Below are positions 6,768-13,368 of a stretch of DNA of 36,592 nt, in pieces. This stretch comes from a virus. The stretch is from the IMG/VR virus record IMGVR_UViG_3300025887_000066, positions 1 to 36,592 of that record; one strand, given 5' to 3'. The translations under genes were made by a program, and so were the position numbers. Under the pieces are notes generated by a model. It was not told the origin of the DNA, searched no databases, and saw only the letters and a program-made list of their open reading frames with translations. Numbering within the stretch: the stretch's first letter is position 1; each line of letters begins with the position of its first letter.

Positions 6768-8688
6768 TAGTCTTACCTTCTATTGCTTTTTCTTTAAGGA
6801 GAGTATCAGCCACTTTCATACGGCGTTCAAACTCTTTATCTTCAGCATCACCTTCACGAAGGTTTCGAGTGATAGCATTGATCTTATCTATTTCTAGTTC
6901 TTGCGGTACAACAGCAGCTTCAGCAGCTAACTTAGCAGCTCGTGCTTGTGACTCTTGAGCCTGAGCAGAGAGTGCTTGAGTCTGTGACTGTTGGAACTGC
7001 ATCTGTAGTTGTTGTGCTTGTTGTTGCATTTGCTGTGCTTGAGGGTTAGGTTGTGAAGCTTGAGCAAGTGCTGCAAGTAATTCTTCACGGTTAGACAAGT
7101 TCATGTTGTCAACCACTGACTGTATCAGTGTGTTGTACAGAGGAGAGTCTTTACCCATAGTCTGTAATAACTGTACTAGCTGGGTTACTTCGTATTCTCT
7201 TGCAATAATACCCAAAGTACTACTAGCGTTAAATTTATAATCAGCCACGGGGTAATTTTCGGGGTCAAATTGCATATACCTATAAGCTGCTTTCTTAACA
7301 AAAGGAATCAAAAAAGATTGTTGAAAGTTAATTAGTGTGCGTTTATGACGTTTAATAATAGCGCCAAGAGACATACTAATACCAGCGGCAGTACTCTCGC
7401 CATTAACCTGACCTGCAATTCCTGCTGAGTCAACGGCTCCTGTTGCTTGCTGTACCATCTGCTGCAAGGCTCCGGCCTGAGAAAAAGTAATTTGATTAAC
7501 TTGACCAAAGTTAAAGGGTTGTAAAACTTCACGAGGGTCTCCGTTGGTTAGGATTATCTTTCCGGGACGTACTTCTGGCTTAGAACCTCTTGGTAGCCGT
7601 GTAGCATCAATTGCCATCATTGGATGAATGGTAAGGCTTAGTGCGTCTATTCTTGCACGTAACTCAGTGTCAAGAGCTTTCTGACTGTTATATCCTTTTT
7701 CACATACACCACGACCCCAGAAGCGTCCGGGTACTACGTCCCAAGGAAATGCAACAATAGGACGATCTTCCATCATGTAAGGATTAGCTTCTGCTTTTAG
7801 TAACGTACCGCCGTTAGCAATCACTACAACGGCTTCTACGTACTTTGATTCAGACCCTTCCTCTTCTACCAGCTCTTCTACATCGTCGCTTAGAGCGGAA
7901 TCTAGAAGCTCTCGTGGCACTAAACCGTAGTACTTAGTAAGGCGTACCTTGTCGTCACTGTAAACAGTAAGGTCTTGGTCAGGCTCTAGGTCTGTGTCAG
8001 GAGCAGCTGAACCAACATAAACATCCTTGTATACGCCCTGTTCTTGTAACATTTCTACATGGTGTTTACTGACAAACTCATCAATAGCTACACCCATAGC
8101 GTCTTCAATAGATGTTGCTACGGGGTCTATTAGGAAGTTTTGAGGCAGTACAGGTTTAAGCTTTACAACGACACGCTCAGTAATGTTAACACCAACGGCT
8201 TGTAGATCACCTCCCATAACAGGTTGAGTTGCAGGAACCATCTCTTTCATTTCTTCAATGACAATCTCACCAATGCCTGTACCAAACACTGCTGAGTTAA
8301 TCAAACACTCTGCAACGGCCTTACGTACCATGCAGTTTTCAAAGTCTTCTGTAAGCTTGTTGCGAAGGAACTGTACGTCTTGTCTGTCTGTATCGCCAAA
8401 GTTATCACTAACGTCAAACCACTTACCACGACCAAATGTAGCCTCTTCTAGTTCAGCAACATTAGACTCAACTGCCTGTTGTAATGCAGGAGAAATAATA
8501 CGGGAACGCTCAGACCCACGCTCACTGTCAGCAGCACTCCATTGACCACGCCATAATCTATAATATTCTTCAAATTTCTGTTCATAATTGCTTTCGTAGT
8601 TATCCCTCCAATCTTCACACTTAGTTATAACCCAATCTTCTAGAGACTCTTGGATCATCAATGGATCTTGTTCATATAGTTCAGTCAT
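6634..8688 (-). CDS. Portal protein
   Basis: A 684-residue protein with the layout of SU10-like podovirus portals: N-terminal WRDNYESNYEQKFEEYYRLW and the RSRIISPALQQAVE block (residues about 60-75), a central wing with VAFPWDVVPGRFWGRGVCEK, and the ALDTELRARIDALSLTIHPM stem helix. After residue 500 comes a long Gln/Ala-rich crown or tail (QQMQQQAQQLQMQFQQ), then a Pro/Gly-rich end. It follows the large terminase by one base. It forms the dodecameric ring that joins head to tail and passes DNA. The unusually low-complexity last 45 codons are shared with an overlapping frame. Confidence 0.93.
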   Translation of the reverse strand: MTELYEQDPLMIQESLEDWVITKCEDWRDNYESNYEQKFEEYYRLWRGQWSAADSERGSERSRIISPALQQAVESNVAELEEATFGRGKWFDVSDNFGDTDRQDVQFLRNKLTEDFENCMVRKAVAECLINSAVFGTGIGEIVIEEMKEMVPATQPVMGGDLQAVGVNITERVVVKLKPVLPQNFLIDPVATSIEDAMGVAIDEFVSKHHVEMLQEQGVYKDVYVGSAAPDTDLEPDQDLTVYSDDKVRLTKYYGLVPRELLDSALSDDVEELVEEEGSESKYVEAVVVIANGGTLLKAEANPYMMEDRPIVAFPWDVVPGRFWGRGVCEKGYNSQKALDTELRARIDALSLTIHPMMAIDATRLPRGSKPEVRPGKIILTNGDPREVLQPFNFGQVNQITFSQAGALQQMVQQATGAVDSAGIAGQVNGESTAAGISMSLGAIIKRHKRTLINFQQSFLIPFVKKAAYRYMQFDPENYPVADYKFNASSTLGIIAREYEVTQLVQLLQTMGKDSPLYNTLIQSVVDNMNLSNREELLAALAQASQPNPQAQQMQQQAQQLQMQFQQSQTQALSAQAQESQARAAKLAAEAAVVPQELEIDKINAITRNLREGDAEDKEFERRMKVADTLLKEKAIEGKTNVNNAKRNAVPAGPSQRPLQRDVPAPQSPRGPAEPTGNQGGGII

Positions 8689-8689
8689 A

Positions 8690-9955
8690 TCAGTATCCTG
8701 CTACAATATCTAAAATTTCAGGCTCGTCGAAATCTATATCCCCTATACCGTAAGGGACGTTAGCTAATTGATCTATGTACGCAAGTGAGTCAACTAAATC
8801 GTCATGCGTCAATGGATCAGGAAACTGAAACAGTTGGTCAAGAAATCTACTGTTCCATTCACCTTTGTTTAAGGTAATAGTGTTGTTTTCAAACCTGCCT
8901 TGTAACGCCCACATTACCCTATCTGTTTTCTTTTTGTTACCGTGCGTTAACTCTTCAATTCTAAAAAACTGTGCGTACTTCTTTTGTAAGTTAAGCAAGG
9001 GAGACATAACTGCCTGTTTTGCAATTCCCCTTTCGATGCCAACAGAAATAGGGCTGTAATCACGCACAGCTTGGAAGATCTTGACGGCTGTTTCATCTAA
9101 TGTCCAACGCCCATATATAATGTTCTCTACAAACCAATCCCCGTTGTCTCCTACTTTAACTACAGATATAGCAGTCTCGTCAAGTTTGGTGTTCTTTGTT
9201 CGTTTCTTACCTACTTCTTCAAAACCCGCCAAGTCGATTGCAATATAGTAGTCACCTTCTTCTGGATCTTCTCCAAAACTAACCCAGTCTTCTTTAAACA
9301 TTTCTGACCCACGAGCTTCAAACGACGCCATAAACTCTTGGCGAAACGCATAAGAAGACATAGACCTTTTAGCAATATTGATTTCATCTGGATCAAGAAT
9401 AGGATTATCGTAAGAAGTAAAGTGCCAAGCTTTGTAAGTCGGATCATCATCTAGCTCCGCATATTTATACAAGTCATAGAAATGGTTACGACCCATAGGT
9501 GTTCCAATAAACATCGCACAGCCCTTTTGGTCAGCTAGTGCAGGTCTTAGGATTTGTTCAAATACGTCGGGTTTCATGTCTGCGTACTCGTCTAGAACAA
9601 GAAACTTTAACGACACCCCACGCATTGTCTCTGGTCTATCAGCCCCTTTGAGGCTAATGGTTGCTCCATTGACCAACTTGATTTGTAAATTATTGATGTG
9701 GCTATTAGAGATAACAGGATTGCCAAGCTCAAGCAGGGTCTGCCACATGATGTCTCGTGCTTGTCCTTGGGTCGGCGCAACATAAAATACATGTCCTCTA
9801 TCTGCTTGCAATGCATTAACAATCAACATCCAAGCAGCTAGTCTAGACTTGCCTGTTCGTCGTCCTGCCGCTACTATTTTAAATCGTGTACTGTCTGCCC
9901 AGACATCTTGTTGCCAAGGCAGTAGTTCAATGTCAAGATCCACTAATATGTCCAC
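8690..9955 (-). CDS. terL: Terminase large subunit (packaging ATPase-nuclease)
   Basis: A 421-residue TerL. The Walker A is AAGRRTGKS (residues 29-37), Walker B is FLVLDEY with Asp122-Glu123, and the coupling motif is FIGTP (149-153). The C-terminal RNase H-fold nuclease shows AIDLAG (Asp241), VGIERG (Glu309) and HDDLVDSLAY (Asp385/386), which is the usual acidic triad. It cuts concatemeric DNA and pumps it through the portal. It overlaps the M15 endolysin gene by 13 bases and precedes the portal. Length is at the short end for phage TerL, but all key motifs are present. Confidence 0.95.
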   Translation of the reverse strand: MDILVDLDIELLPWQQDVWADSTRFKIVAAGRRTGKSRLAAWMLIVNALQADRGHVFYVAPTQGQARDIMWQTLLELGNPVISNSHINNLQIKLVNGATISLKGADRPETMRGVSLKFLVLDEYADMKPDVFEQILRPALADQKGCAMFIGTPMGRNHFYDLYKYAELDDDPTYKAWHFTSYDNPILDPDEINIAKRSMSSYAFRQEFMASFEARGSEMFKEDWVSFGEDPEEGDYYIAIDLAGFEEVGKKRTKNTKLDETAISVVKVGDNGDWFVENIIYGRWTLDETAVKIFQAVRDYSPISVGIERGIAKQAVMSPLLNLQKKYAQFFRIEELTHGNKKKTDRVMWALQGRFENNTITLNKGEWNSRFLDQLFQFPDPLTHDDLVDSLAYIDQLANVPYGIGDIDFDEPEILDIVAGY

Positions 9956-10293
9956 ATAACGGGTGTTGTTCCGCGTGTATCTACGTGTACAAAGTCATCA
10001 GCAATACCAATACCTGTAAATCCTAGCTCAATAGCCTTTGTTACTATCTTAAGGCGAAACACGGCGTTTGTTATTTTTATATCCGCCGCGATTCCCTGAG
10101 CGTGACATCCAGGTACTTCTTTCTTAGCCTCTATCGGATGCTCAGTTGGGTGTCGATACCCACTGGTGATTGTGAAAGGAAACCCACACGCTTCTCTCAA
10201 CTCGTCCATCTTTTCTAGAAAGTCTTTCTCCATGTTGTTGTTACCAGTAACCTGACAATTAAACTCTGAAGGGTCAAAATGCTTAAGATTCAT
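9943..10293 (-). CDS. M15-family peptidoglycan peptidase (endolysin)
   Basis: A 116-residue, single-domain zinc peptidase of the M15A type. TSGYRHP (43-49), GCHAQGIAADI with His64 and Asp71, and FVHVDTR with His103 give the expected His-Asp-His zinc triad. It has no signal peptide, so it should depend on a holin; a 3TM holin is encoded on the other side of the circle junction at 35550-35948. It lies between the two terminase genes, overlapping both, so it is co-expressed with packaging. Cell-wall cleavage during lysis is the likely role. Confidence 0.92.
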   Translation of the reverse strand: MNLKHFDPSEFNCQVTGNNNMEKDFLEKMDELREACGFPFTITSGYRHPTEHPIEAKKEVPGCHAQGIAADIKITNAVFRLKIVTKAIELGFTGIGIADDFVHVDTRGTTPVMWTY

Positions 10294-10669
10294 CTACTAC
10301 TTCTCCTTCAATGATTGTAGGTTCGCCAACATTAGTAGTCTCTACAGCACCAACACCACTAATGTTGATCTGAATGGCGTTACGTCCACCATCTTTAACG
10401 ATATCTTTTTCAAATGCAGCAACAGGAAGGATTCTATCCATAACTAACTTCCACGCTGCTGACTGATTCTTGTTTTCTGGGTCTAGTGCTGCATCAAATA
10501 TTGCATCCATCACGGCGCGAGAGCGAGGCGAGTTTAACATCCTTGCCTTATACTCATTAATGATTGCTGCATCACCCTTTGGGCGTCCAACAGACTTCCT
10601 ATTTCCCTTTGCCTTACTAGAAACAGAACTTCTTTTAGGTCTACCGACAGGATTCTTCTTGTTTTCCAT
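10283..10669 (-). CDS. Probable terminase small subunit
   Basis: A 128-residue protein. The N-terminus carries two AT-hook-like motifs, VGRPKRSS and VGRPKGDA, within a basic Ser/Lys stretch. A helical core follows (residues 35-90, with SRAVMDAIFDAALDPENKNQ), then an acidic, flexible C-terminus. DNA-binding start, helical oligomerisation core and position just upstream of TerL match small terminases. It is the first gene of the leftward block behind the promoter at 10787-10815. The leader has no strong Shine-Dalgarno. The identification is by context and architecture, not by a family-defining motif. Confidence 0.7.
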   Translation of the reverse strand: MENKKNPVGRPKRSSVSSKAKGNRKSVGRPKGDAAIINEYKARMLNSPRSRAVMDAIFDAALDPENKNQSAAWKLVMDRILPVAAFEKDIVKDGGRNAIQINISGVGAVETTNVGEPTIIEGEVVDES

Positions 10670-10786
10670 ATTGTATAGGCTCTACCTAGTTTGCTTTCTG
10701 GTTTGTTATCTATACTTGTGGGTAATATGCACTAGTACTTAGTCTTAATGCATCGTACTTTCCGCTATAGTTCTATATATACATAT

Positions 10787-10815
10787 ATTATAGCATACTT
10801 TTACTCATTTGTCAA
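10787..10815 (-). promoter_or_regulatory. Consensus sigma-70 promoter of the late block
   Basis: The minus strand reads TTGACA, 17 bases, TATAAT, with an extended TGc before the -10. Thirteen of the 17 spacer bases equal those of the promoter at 6098-6126. Transcription would start near 10780 and enter the small terminase gene after a leader of about 110 bases. Confidence 0.9.
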
Positions 10816-10839
10816 CCCCTGTAGGGTAAAAACATTGTA

Positions 10840-10876
10840 TTTACAGCACAGATTCTGTGATTTTACAGTGCAGATT
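10840..10876. repeat. 15-bp direct repeat pair at 22-bp period
   Basis: TTTACAGCACAGATT (10840-10854) and TTTACAGTGCAGATT (10862-10876) differ at two bases. Their spacing of 22 bp is about two helical turns, so a protein could bind both copies on one face. They lie upstream of the leftward -35 box. Iteron or activator-site function is inferred. Confidence 0.6.
10847..10859. promoter_or_regulatory. Inverted repeat CACAG-N3-CTGTG, copy 1
   Basis: CACAGATTCTGTG is an inverted repeat (six-base arms about one central base) followed by AT. The same arms and following AT recur at 11062-11074 with a different centre, so a dimeric regulator binding both is plausible. Copy 1 overlaps the first direct repeat. 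Confidence 0.5.
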
Positions 10877-10885
10877 ACCTTTATA

Positions 10886-10900
10886 ACTAGAAGTTCTAGT
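10886..10900. promoter_or_regulatory. Perfect 7-1-7 inverted repeat ACTAGAA-G-TTCTAGT
   Basis: A perfect 15-bp inverted repeat with a single central base, the size of a typical dimeric operator half-site pair. It lies between the leftward promoter and the rightward early promoter. No second exact copy was noticed in the window. Confidence 0.5.
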
Positions 10901-11061
10901 AAATCTTTGATATATAACGCAAAGTACTAGTAACAACGCTTTCCAATTTAGCTCTTTTTTGTGGCTGAGTAGCTACTACTACGTAACGCTGTATAGTATG
11001 CGGCCCCCCGTGGTAGTTTTTGGCATGGATATTGCTATTGGCACGGTAATTGCGTTGTTGA

Positions 11062-11074
11062 CACAGGGTCTGTG
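11062..11074. promoter_or_regulatory. Inverted repeat CACAG-N3-CTGTG, copy 2
   Basis: CACAGGGTCTGTG followed by AT, sharing both five-base arms with copy 1 (10847-10859) about 215 bp away. It lies some 70 bases upstream of the early promoter -35 box, a location suitable for a regulator or for DNA looping between the two copies. Confidence 0.5.
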
Positions 11075-11117
11075 ATGTGCTGGTGCGTGAGTCGATGATG
11101 GTACTCCACAGGTCTAG

Positions 11118-11133
11118 ATTAACTGGAGTTAAT
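11118..11133. promoter_or_regulatory. 16-bp palindrome ATTAACTGGAGTTAAT, copy 1 (operator-like)
   Basis: Seven-base arms surround GG. The site abuts the TTGACA -35 box (11134-11139) of the early promoter. Unlike the other three copies it is not followed by a start codon, so here it must act at the DNA level if it acts at all. This is the best argument that the repeated element is a protein-binding site and not only a ribosome site. Confidence 0.75.
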
Positions 11134-11162
11134 TTGACATTCTCCACAGGATTTGAGATACT
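11134..11162 (+). promoter_or_regulatory. Early promoter PR1
   Basis: TTGACA, 17 bases, GATACT, with TGA just before the -10 (extended -10 type). The second rightward promoter at 11851-11879 has the same design (TGA then GACAAT). It drives the monocistronic 179-residue gene; transcription should start near 11169. Confidence 0.75.
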
Positions 11163-11193
11163 TTCCCTGTCACCACAATTCCGTGAGGGCAAA

Positions 11194-11208
11194 TGAGAAT
11201 GATTCTCA
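11194..11208. promoter_or_regulatory. Fur-box-like inverted repeat
   Basis: TGAGAATGATTCTCA is a perfect 7-1-7 inverted repeat. It differs from the bacterial Fur core TGATAATNATTATCA by one symmetric base pair per arm. The flank on the left (AA) also fits the published gammaproteobacterial Fur pattern. It lies about 25-40 bases after the predicted start of PR1. A host ferric-uptake regulator or a phage protein with similar specificity could bind here; which one is unknown. Confidence 0.55.
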
Positions 11209-11215
11209 ATTAAGA

Positions 11216-11231
11216 ATTAACTGGAGTTAAT
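11216..11231. promoter_or_regulatory. 16-bp palindrome, copy 2, over the ribosome site of the 179-aa gene
   Basis: An exact copy of ATTAACTGGAGTTAAT whose internal GGAG is the Shine-Dalgarno of the gene at 11235, eight bases from the ATG. In RNA it can form a six-base-pair stem with the loop TGGA, partly hiding the Shine-Dalgarno. Shares 24 consecutive bases (through the ATG) with copy 3. Confidence 0.75.
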
Positions 11232-11234
11232 ATC

Positions 11235-11774
11235 ATGACTAACATAGATATCAAAGGCGCTGGCGCTATTGTTGCAAAAGCACAACTAGACGCAGAGAAG
11301 AAACCAGTCGCGGCAATGATCAAGGGACTAGCTGACGTTAAAACGAAAGAGGATACCGCGGAGTTCATCGGCGGTTATGAGGGCGGGTTAATCGCTGGCG
11401 GTAAATCAGAGGCATCTGTCAAGGTAATGATCAGCCGCGCACGTCGCATCGCTAAGATCTGGACAGCGACCGATAAAAAGCTAAACGATTTTCACGGCAT
11501 CAATTCACCGGCAGACGGCCAAGCATTGATCAAGGATACCGCGAAGGATTCGGGCGGACTCACTGAGCTATACGAGAAGCTAGCACCGAAAGAGCAAGAG
11601 ATCGCGCCGGACACTGACCAAGGCGAGCCAGACGCAGAGATGGAATCATCATCGGAGCCACTGGCCAGCGAAGCGCCGAAACTCTCGCACTTGCTTTCGG
11701 AGTTCGTCCAAAAAGCCCACGAGAACGGCTACACAAACGACGAAATAAAAGCCATCGTAGCAGAGGCGCTGTAA
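11235..11774 (+). CDS. Standalone early protein of unknown function (179 aa)
   Basis: A 179-residue protein with no family that I recognise. Residues 45-75 (GGLIAGGKSEASVKVMISRARRIAKIW) look like helix-turn-helix or another DNA-binding helix pair. Residues 120-150 are acidic and Ser/Pro-rich, probably a flexible linker, and the last 30 residues form a compact helical end (LLSEFVQKAHENGYTNDEIK). The gene has its own promoter, palindromic ribosome site and terminator, so it is a separate transcription unit and probably the first expressed. Its GC content and codon use are visibly higher than those of neighbours. A regulator or host-takeover factor is the leading guess, unproven. Confidence 0.85.
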   Translation: MTNIDIKGAGAIVAKAQLDAEKKPVAAMIKGLADVKTKEDTAEFIGGYEGGLIAGGKSEASVKVMISRARRIAKIWTATDKKLNDFHGINSPADGQALIKDTAKDSGGLTELYEKLAPKEQEIAPDTDQGEPDAEMESSSEPLASEAPKLSHLLSEFVQKAHENGYTNDEIKAIVAEAL

Positions 11775-11797
11775 GACCCGCACCATGTCCACACTCG

Positions 11798-11818
11798 CCG
11801 CCTTCGGGCGGTTTTTTT
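11798..11818 (+). terminator. Intrinsic terminator after the 179-aa gene
   Basis: CCGCC-TTCG-GGCGG, a five-base-pair GC stem with a stable UUCG loop, is followed by seven T residues. It ends the monocistronic early transcript 24 bases after the stop codon and isolates it from the operon that follows. Confidence 0.93.
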
Positions 11819-11850
11819 ACGCCTGCCTACTACATGAGAACCGTTCGCAT

Positions 11851-11879
11851 TTGACAATCATTCTTATTTGTGAGACAAT
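11851..11879 (+). promoter_or_regulatory. Promoter PR2 of the small-gene operon, with overlapping Fur-like site
   Basis: TTGACA, 17 bases, GACAAT, again with TGA before the -10. The -35 and spacer overlap TGACAATCATTCTTA (11852-11866). On the reverse strand this aligns with the Fur-like site near PR1: 16 of 18 bases agree over AAAT.AGAATGATT.TCA. Binding here would block polymerase directly. It drives the genes from 11939 onward. Confidence 0.75.
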
Positions 11880-11919
11880 GTTCATAGTGTGGTGAGGTGT
11901 GGTGTCACACGTTAACTAA

Positions 11920-11935
11920 ATTAACTGGAGTTAAT
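11920..11935. promoter_or_regulatory. 16-bp palindrome, copy 3, over the ribosome site of the first small gene
   Basis: An exact copy of ATTAACTGGAGTTAAT, with the GGAG eight bases before the ATG at 11939. This copy fixes the start of the downstream gene, because an in-frame ATG at 11897 lacks a ribosome site. Confidence 0.75.
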
Positions 11936-11938
11936 ATC

Positions 11939-12271
11939 ATGATGATTCAATACTTTGATAAGCAAGCAGATCGTGAGTGGCTTGGGATTGTCCCTGAGTT
12001 CTTCGGTCGTGGCGTTGTAGCGGCAAGGTTTCAGGGCGGTGGCATCGCTACCGTTGCTGATGAGATGAACGAGACGTATGGTGGAGGTGGTTTCGCTGAC
12101 CACTGGCAAGGTGACATCGATGATGATGGTGTGTATCACGCGCCGGAAGATGAGCCGCTTGAGCCGTATGCCCGTGTTGACTTCAACGGGTGGACGATGT
12201 GGGCGTATCCTTATTCTATATTCGGCATCAAGGACAGCGTAGGCAATCAACGTGTAGGGAGGTTTGACTGA
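11939..12271 (+). CDS. Hypothetical early protein (110 aa)
   Basis: A 110-residue acidic protein starting MMIQYFDKQADREWLGIVPE. The second half is rich in Asp and aromatic residues (DDDGVYHAPEDEPLEPYARV, then WTMWAYPYSIFGIKDS). No Cys pairs, signal or membrane segment. It is the first gene of the operon behind PR2 and carries the same palindromic ribosome site as the 179-aa gene and the ssDNA-binding protein. Surface-acidic small early proteins often act against host enzymes, but nothing here proves that. Confidence 0.75.
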   Translation: MMIQYFDKQADREWLGIVPEFFGRGVVAARFQGGGIATVADEMNETYGGGGFADHWQGDIDDDGVYHAPEDEPLEPYARVDFNGWTMWAYPYSIFGIKDSVGNQRVGRFD

Positions 12272-12495
12272 TGGAAAATGCACAGAAAAAGCTGGATGCT
12301 GTTCGTGTTGCTGTTGATGCAATGTCGTCAGTGTTGACTGTAAATCCGCGAGCATTCGATGGATACCCTGATATATTCGGTACGCTTGCTGATCTGCGTA
12401 TGGATCTTCTGGATATTATTGATGCGGAGAATGGGTGGAGTGAGCGCTACTCCGATGGTCCTGAAGATAACCTTCATTACATAAACGAGAGGTGA
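12271..12495 (+). CDS. Hypothetical early protein (74 aa)
   Basis: A 74-residue, predicted all-helical protein starting MENAQKKLDAVRVAVDAMSS and ending in an acidic stretch. The ATG overlaps the preceding stop by one base (TGATG) and a GGGAGG Shine-Dalgarno lies just upstream, so the two genes are translationally coupled. No recognisable family. Confidence 0.75.
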   Translation: MENAQKKLDAVRVAVDAMSSVLTVNPRAFDGYPDIFGTLADLRMDLLDIIDAENGWSERYSDGPEDNLHYINER

Positions 12496-12498
12496 TGC

Positions 12499-12681
12499 AT
12501 GATCGCATTAACTAAGAATCAGCAACAGGCTTTGTTGCGTAAGTGGAGTCTGAACAATCAAGGTATGTCGTACCGTTCGTTCAGGCGTAGTGTTGAACCG
12601 ATGGTGTGTGACCCTGCCGTTGTGGTTAAGTGGTGTGGTATGTGGTTATGCATCGAACCTGATGGTCGTGTTAATACATAG
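12499..12681 (+). CDS. Small conserved phage protein (60 aa)
   Basis: A 60-residue protein with LTKNQQQALLRKW at its start and CGMWLCIEPDGRVNT at its end. I recall this pattern, an LT..Q...L.R..  start and a WCGMWLCIE..G end, from many marine phages of several morphologies, where it remains uncharacterised. A GAGAGG Shine-Dalgarno supports the start. It may be a compact fold with a Trp/Cys core. Function unknown. Confidence 0.8.
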   Translation: MIALTKNQQQALLRKWSLNNQGMSYRSFRRSVEPMVCDPAVVVKWCGMWLCIEPDGRVNT

Positions 12682-12692
12682 GAGGAGTGACA

Positions 12693-13022
12693 ATGGACAT
12701 TCATTGTAGGTATTGTGGTGAACCGTGGGATCATGACGAGTTGCATGACATGGAAAGTTGGACAGGTCACGACATGTCTTATAGACAAGCTGCAAAACGC
12801 TTTAAAGAGTTAGGTTGTAACGCATTCAAGCCAGACACCGGACGTTTACGCGAACGAGCTGGATTGCCCGCGAAGCCTAAGCACTGTACGCTTGCGCCGA
12901 TATACGACCGTGACATGATGTTTAATATCGCGATGGTTCAAGATATGTCAGATTACCCCGAAGAATGGAACAGTCCCGACGAGATTGAGATGATGCTAGA
13001 GATGGCGGAGGAGATGTTCTGA
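12693..13022 (+). CDS. Small CxxC protein (109 aa)
   Basis: A 109-residue protein starting MDIHCRYCGEPWDHDELHDM. Cys5 and Cys8 with nearby His residues could bind zinc. The middle is basic (LRERAGLPAKPKHC) and the C-terminus strongly acidic and helical. The ATG at 12693 is chosen over the in-frame GTG at 12687 because AGGAGG (12680-12685) is then seven bases away. Such CRYCGEPWD proteins recur in marine phage early regions; the function is not known to me. Confidence 0.75.
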   Translation: MDIHCRYCGEPWDHDELHDMESWTGHDMSYRQAAKRFKELGCNAFKPDTGRLRERAGLPAKPKHCTLAPIYDRDMMFNIAMVQDMSDYPEEWNSPDEIEMMLEMAEEMF

Positions 13023-13141
13023 TGTCTATGGTCTTTGAGTGTGGTGAATGTGGTGAGTGGTTCCACAGTGAGAAAGAGGTGTACCAAGAGGACGACGGCG
13101 AGTGTATCTGTGTGTGTTGTTGGGAGGATAATCATGAGTGA
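13022..13141 (+). CDS. 39-residue cysteine-rich microprotein
   Basis: The frame encodes MSMVFECGECGEWFHSEKEV and ends with CICVCCWEDNHE. Six Cys (7, 10, 28, 30, 32, 33) and His15 make a plausible zinc knuckle or ribbon in only 39 residues. The ATG overlaps the preceding stop (TGATG) and the end overlaps the next gene by eight bases, the tight packing expected of a real gene. Function unknown. Confidence 0.65.
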   Translation: MSMVFECGECGEWFHSEKEVYQEDDGECICVCCWEDNHE

Positions 13142-13367
13142 AGTAATTCAGTTGTTTGCCAAGACAAGGGTGACGGCTAAGTGTCTGCTGTGTGGTGATA
13201 CGGACACTTGCCTTGTTGACACGCATTCGTGGAGTGAATATACTGGTAACAGATCAAAGCTTGTGCAGGATGTATTTCCTAATGAGGATACGTGGACGAG
13301 AGAGGTACTTATAGGTAATCGTACTGGTGCCTATATGTGTGTTGAATGTTGCATAGAGGAGGAATGA
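13134..13367 (+). CDS. Small zinc-ribbon-like protein (77 aa)
   Basis: A 77-residue protein starting MSEVIQLFAKTRVTAKCLLC. Cys17-Cys20, Cys26 and the C-terminal Cys69, Cys72 and Cys73 could form a zinc ribbon that brings the two ends together. The start at 13134 follows a GGAGG Shine-Dalgarno, while an upstream in-frame ATG at 13035 would overlap the previous gene extensively. A nucleic-acid or protein adaptor role is possible but only inferred. Confidence 0.75.
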   Translation: MSEVIQLFAKTRVTAKCLLCGDTDTCLVDTHSWSEYTGNRSKLVQDVFPNEDTWTREVLIGNRTGAYMCVECCIEEE

Positions 13368-13368
13368 T

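Larger units (their letters stand above)
10670..11234. other. 565-bp divergent control region, candidate replication origin
   Basis: No credible gene lies here; the frames present are short and have biased composition. The segment separates the leftward late genes from the rightward early genes. It contains opposing sigma-70 promoters, a tandem 15-bp direct repeat at 22-bp period, inverted repeats of five kinds, AT-rich tracts and two CTCCACAGG sequences (11104-11112, 11142-11150). TTCTCCACA at 11140-11148 is one mismatch from the DnaA box TTATCCACA. Dense symmetry plus direct repeats are typical of phage control regions and origins. Origin function is inference. Confidence 0.6.

Noticed and set aside
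10896-11192. 98-residue minus-strand frame in the divergent region
   Set aside because: Composition is biased to Ser, Thr, Arg and Asn, it lacks a ribosome site, and it runs through the early promoter, palindrome and inverted repeats.
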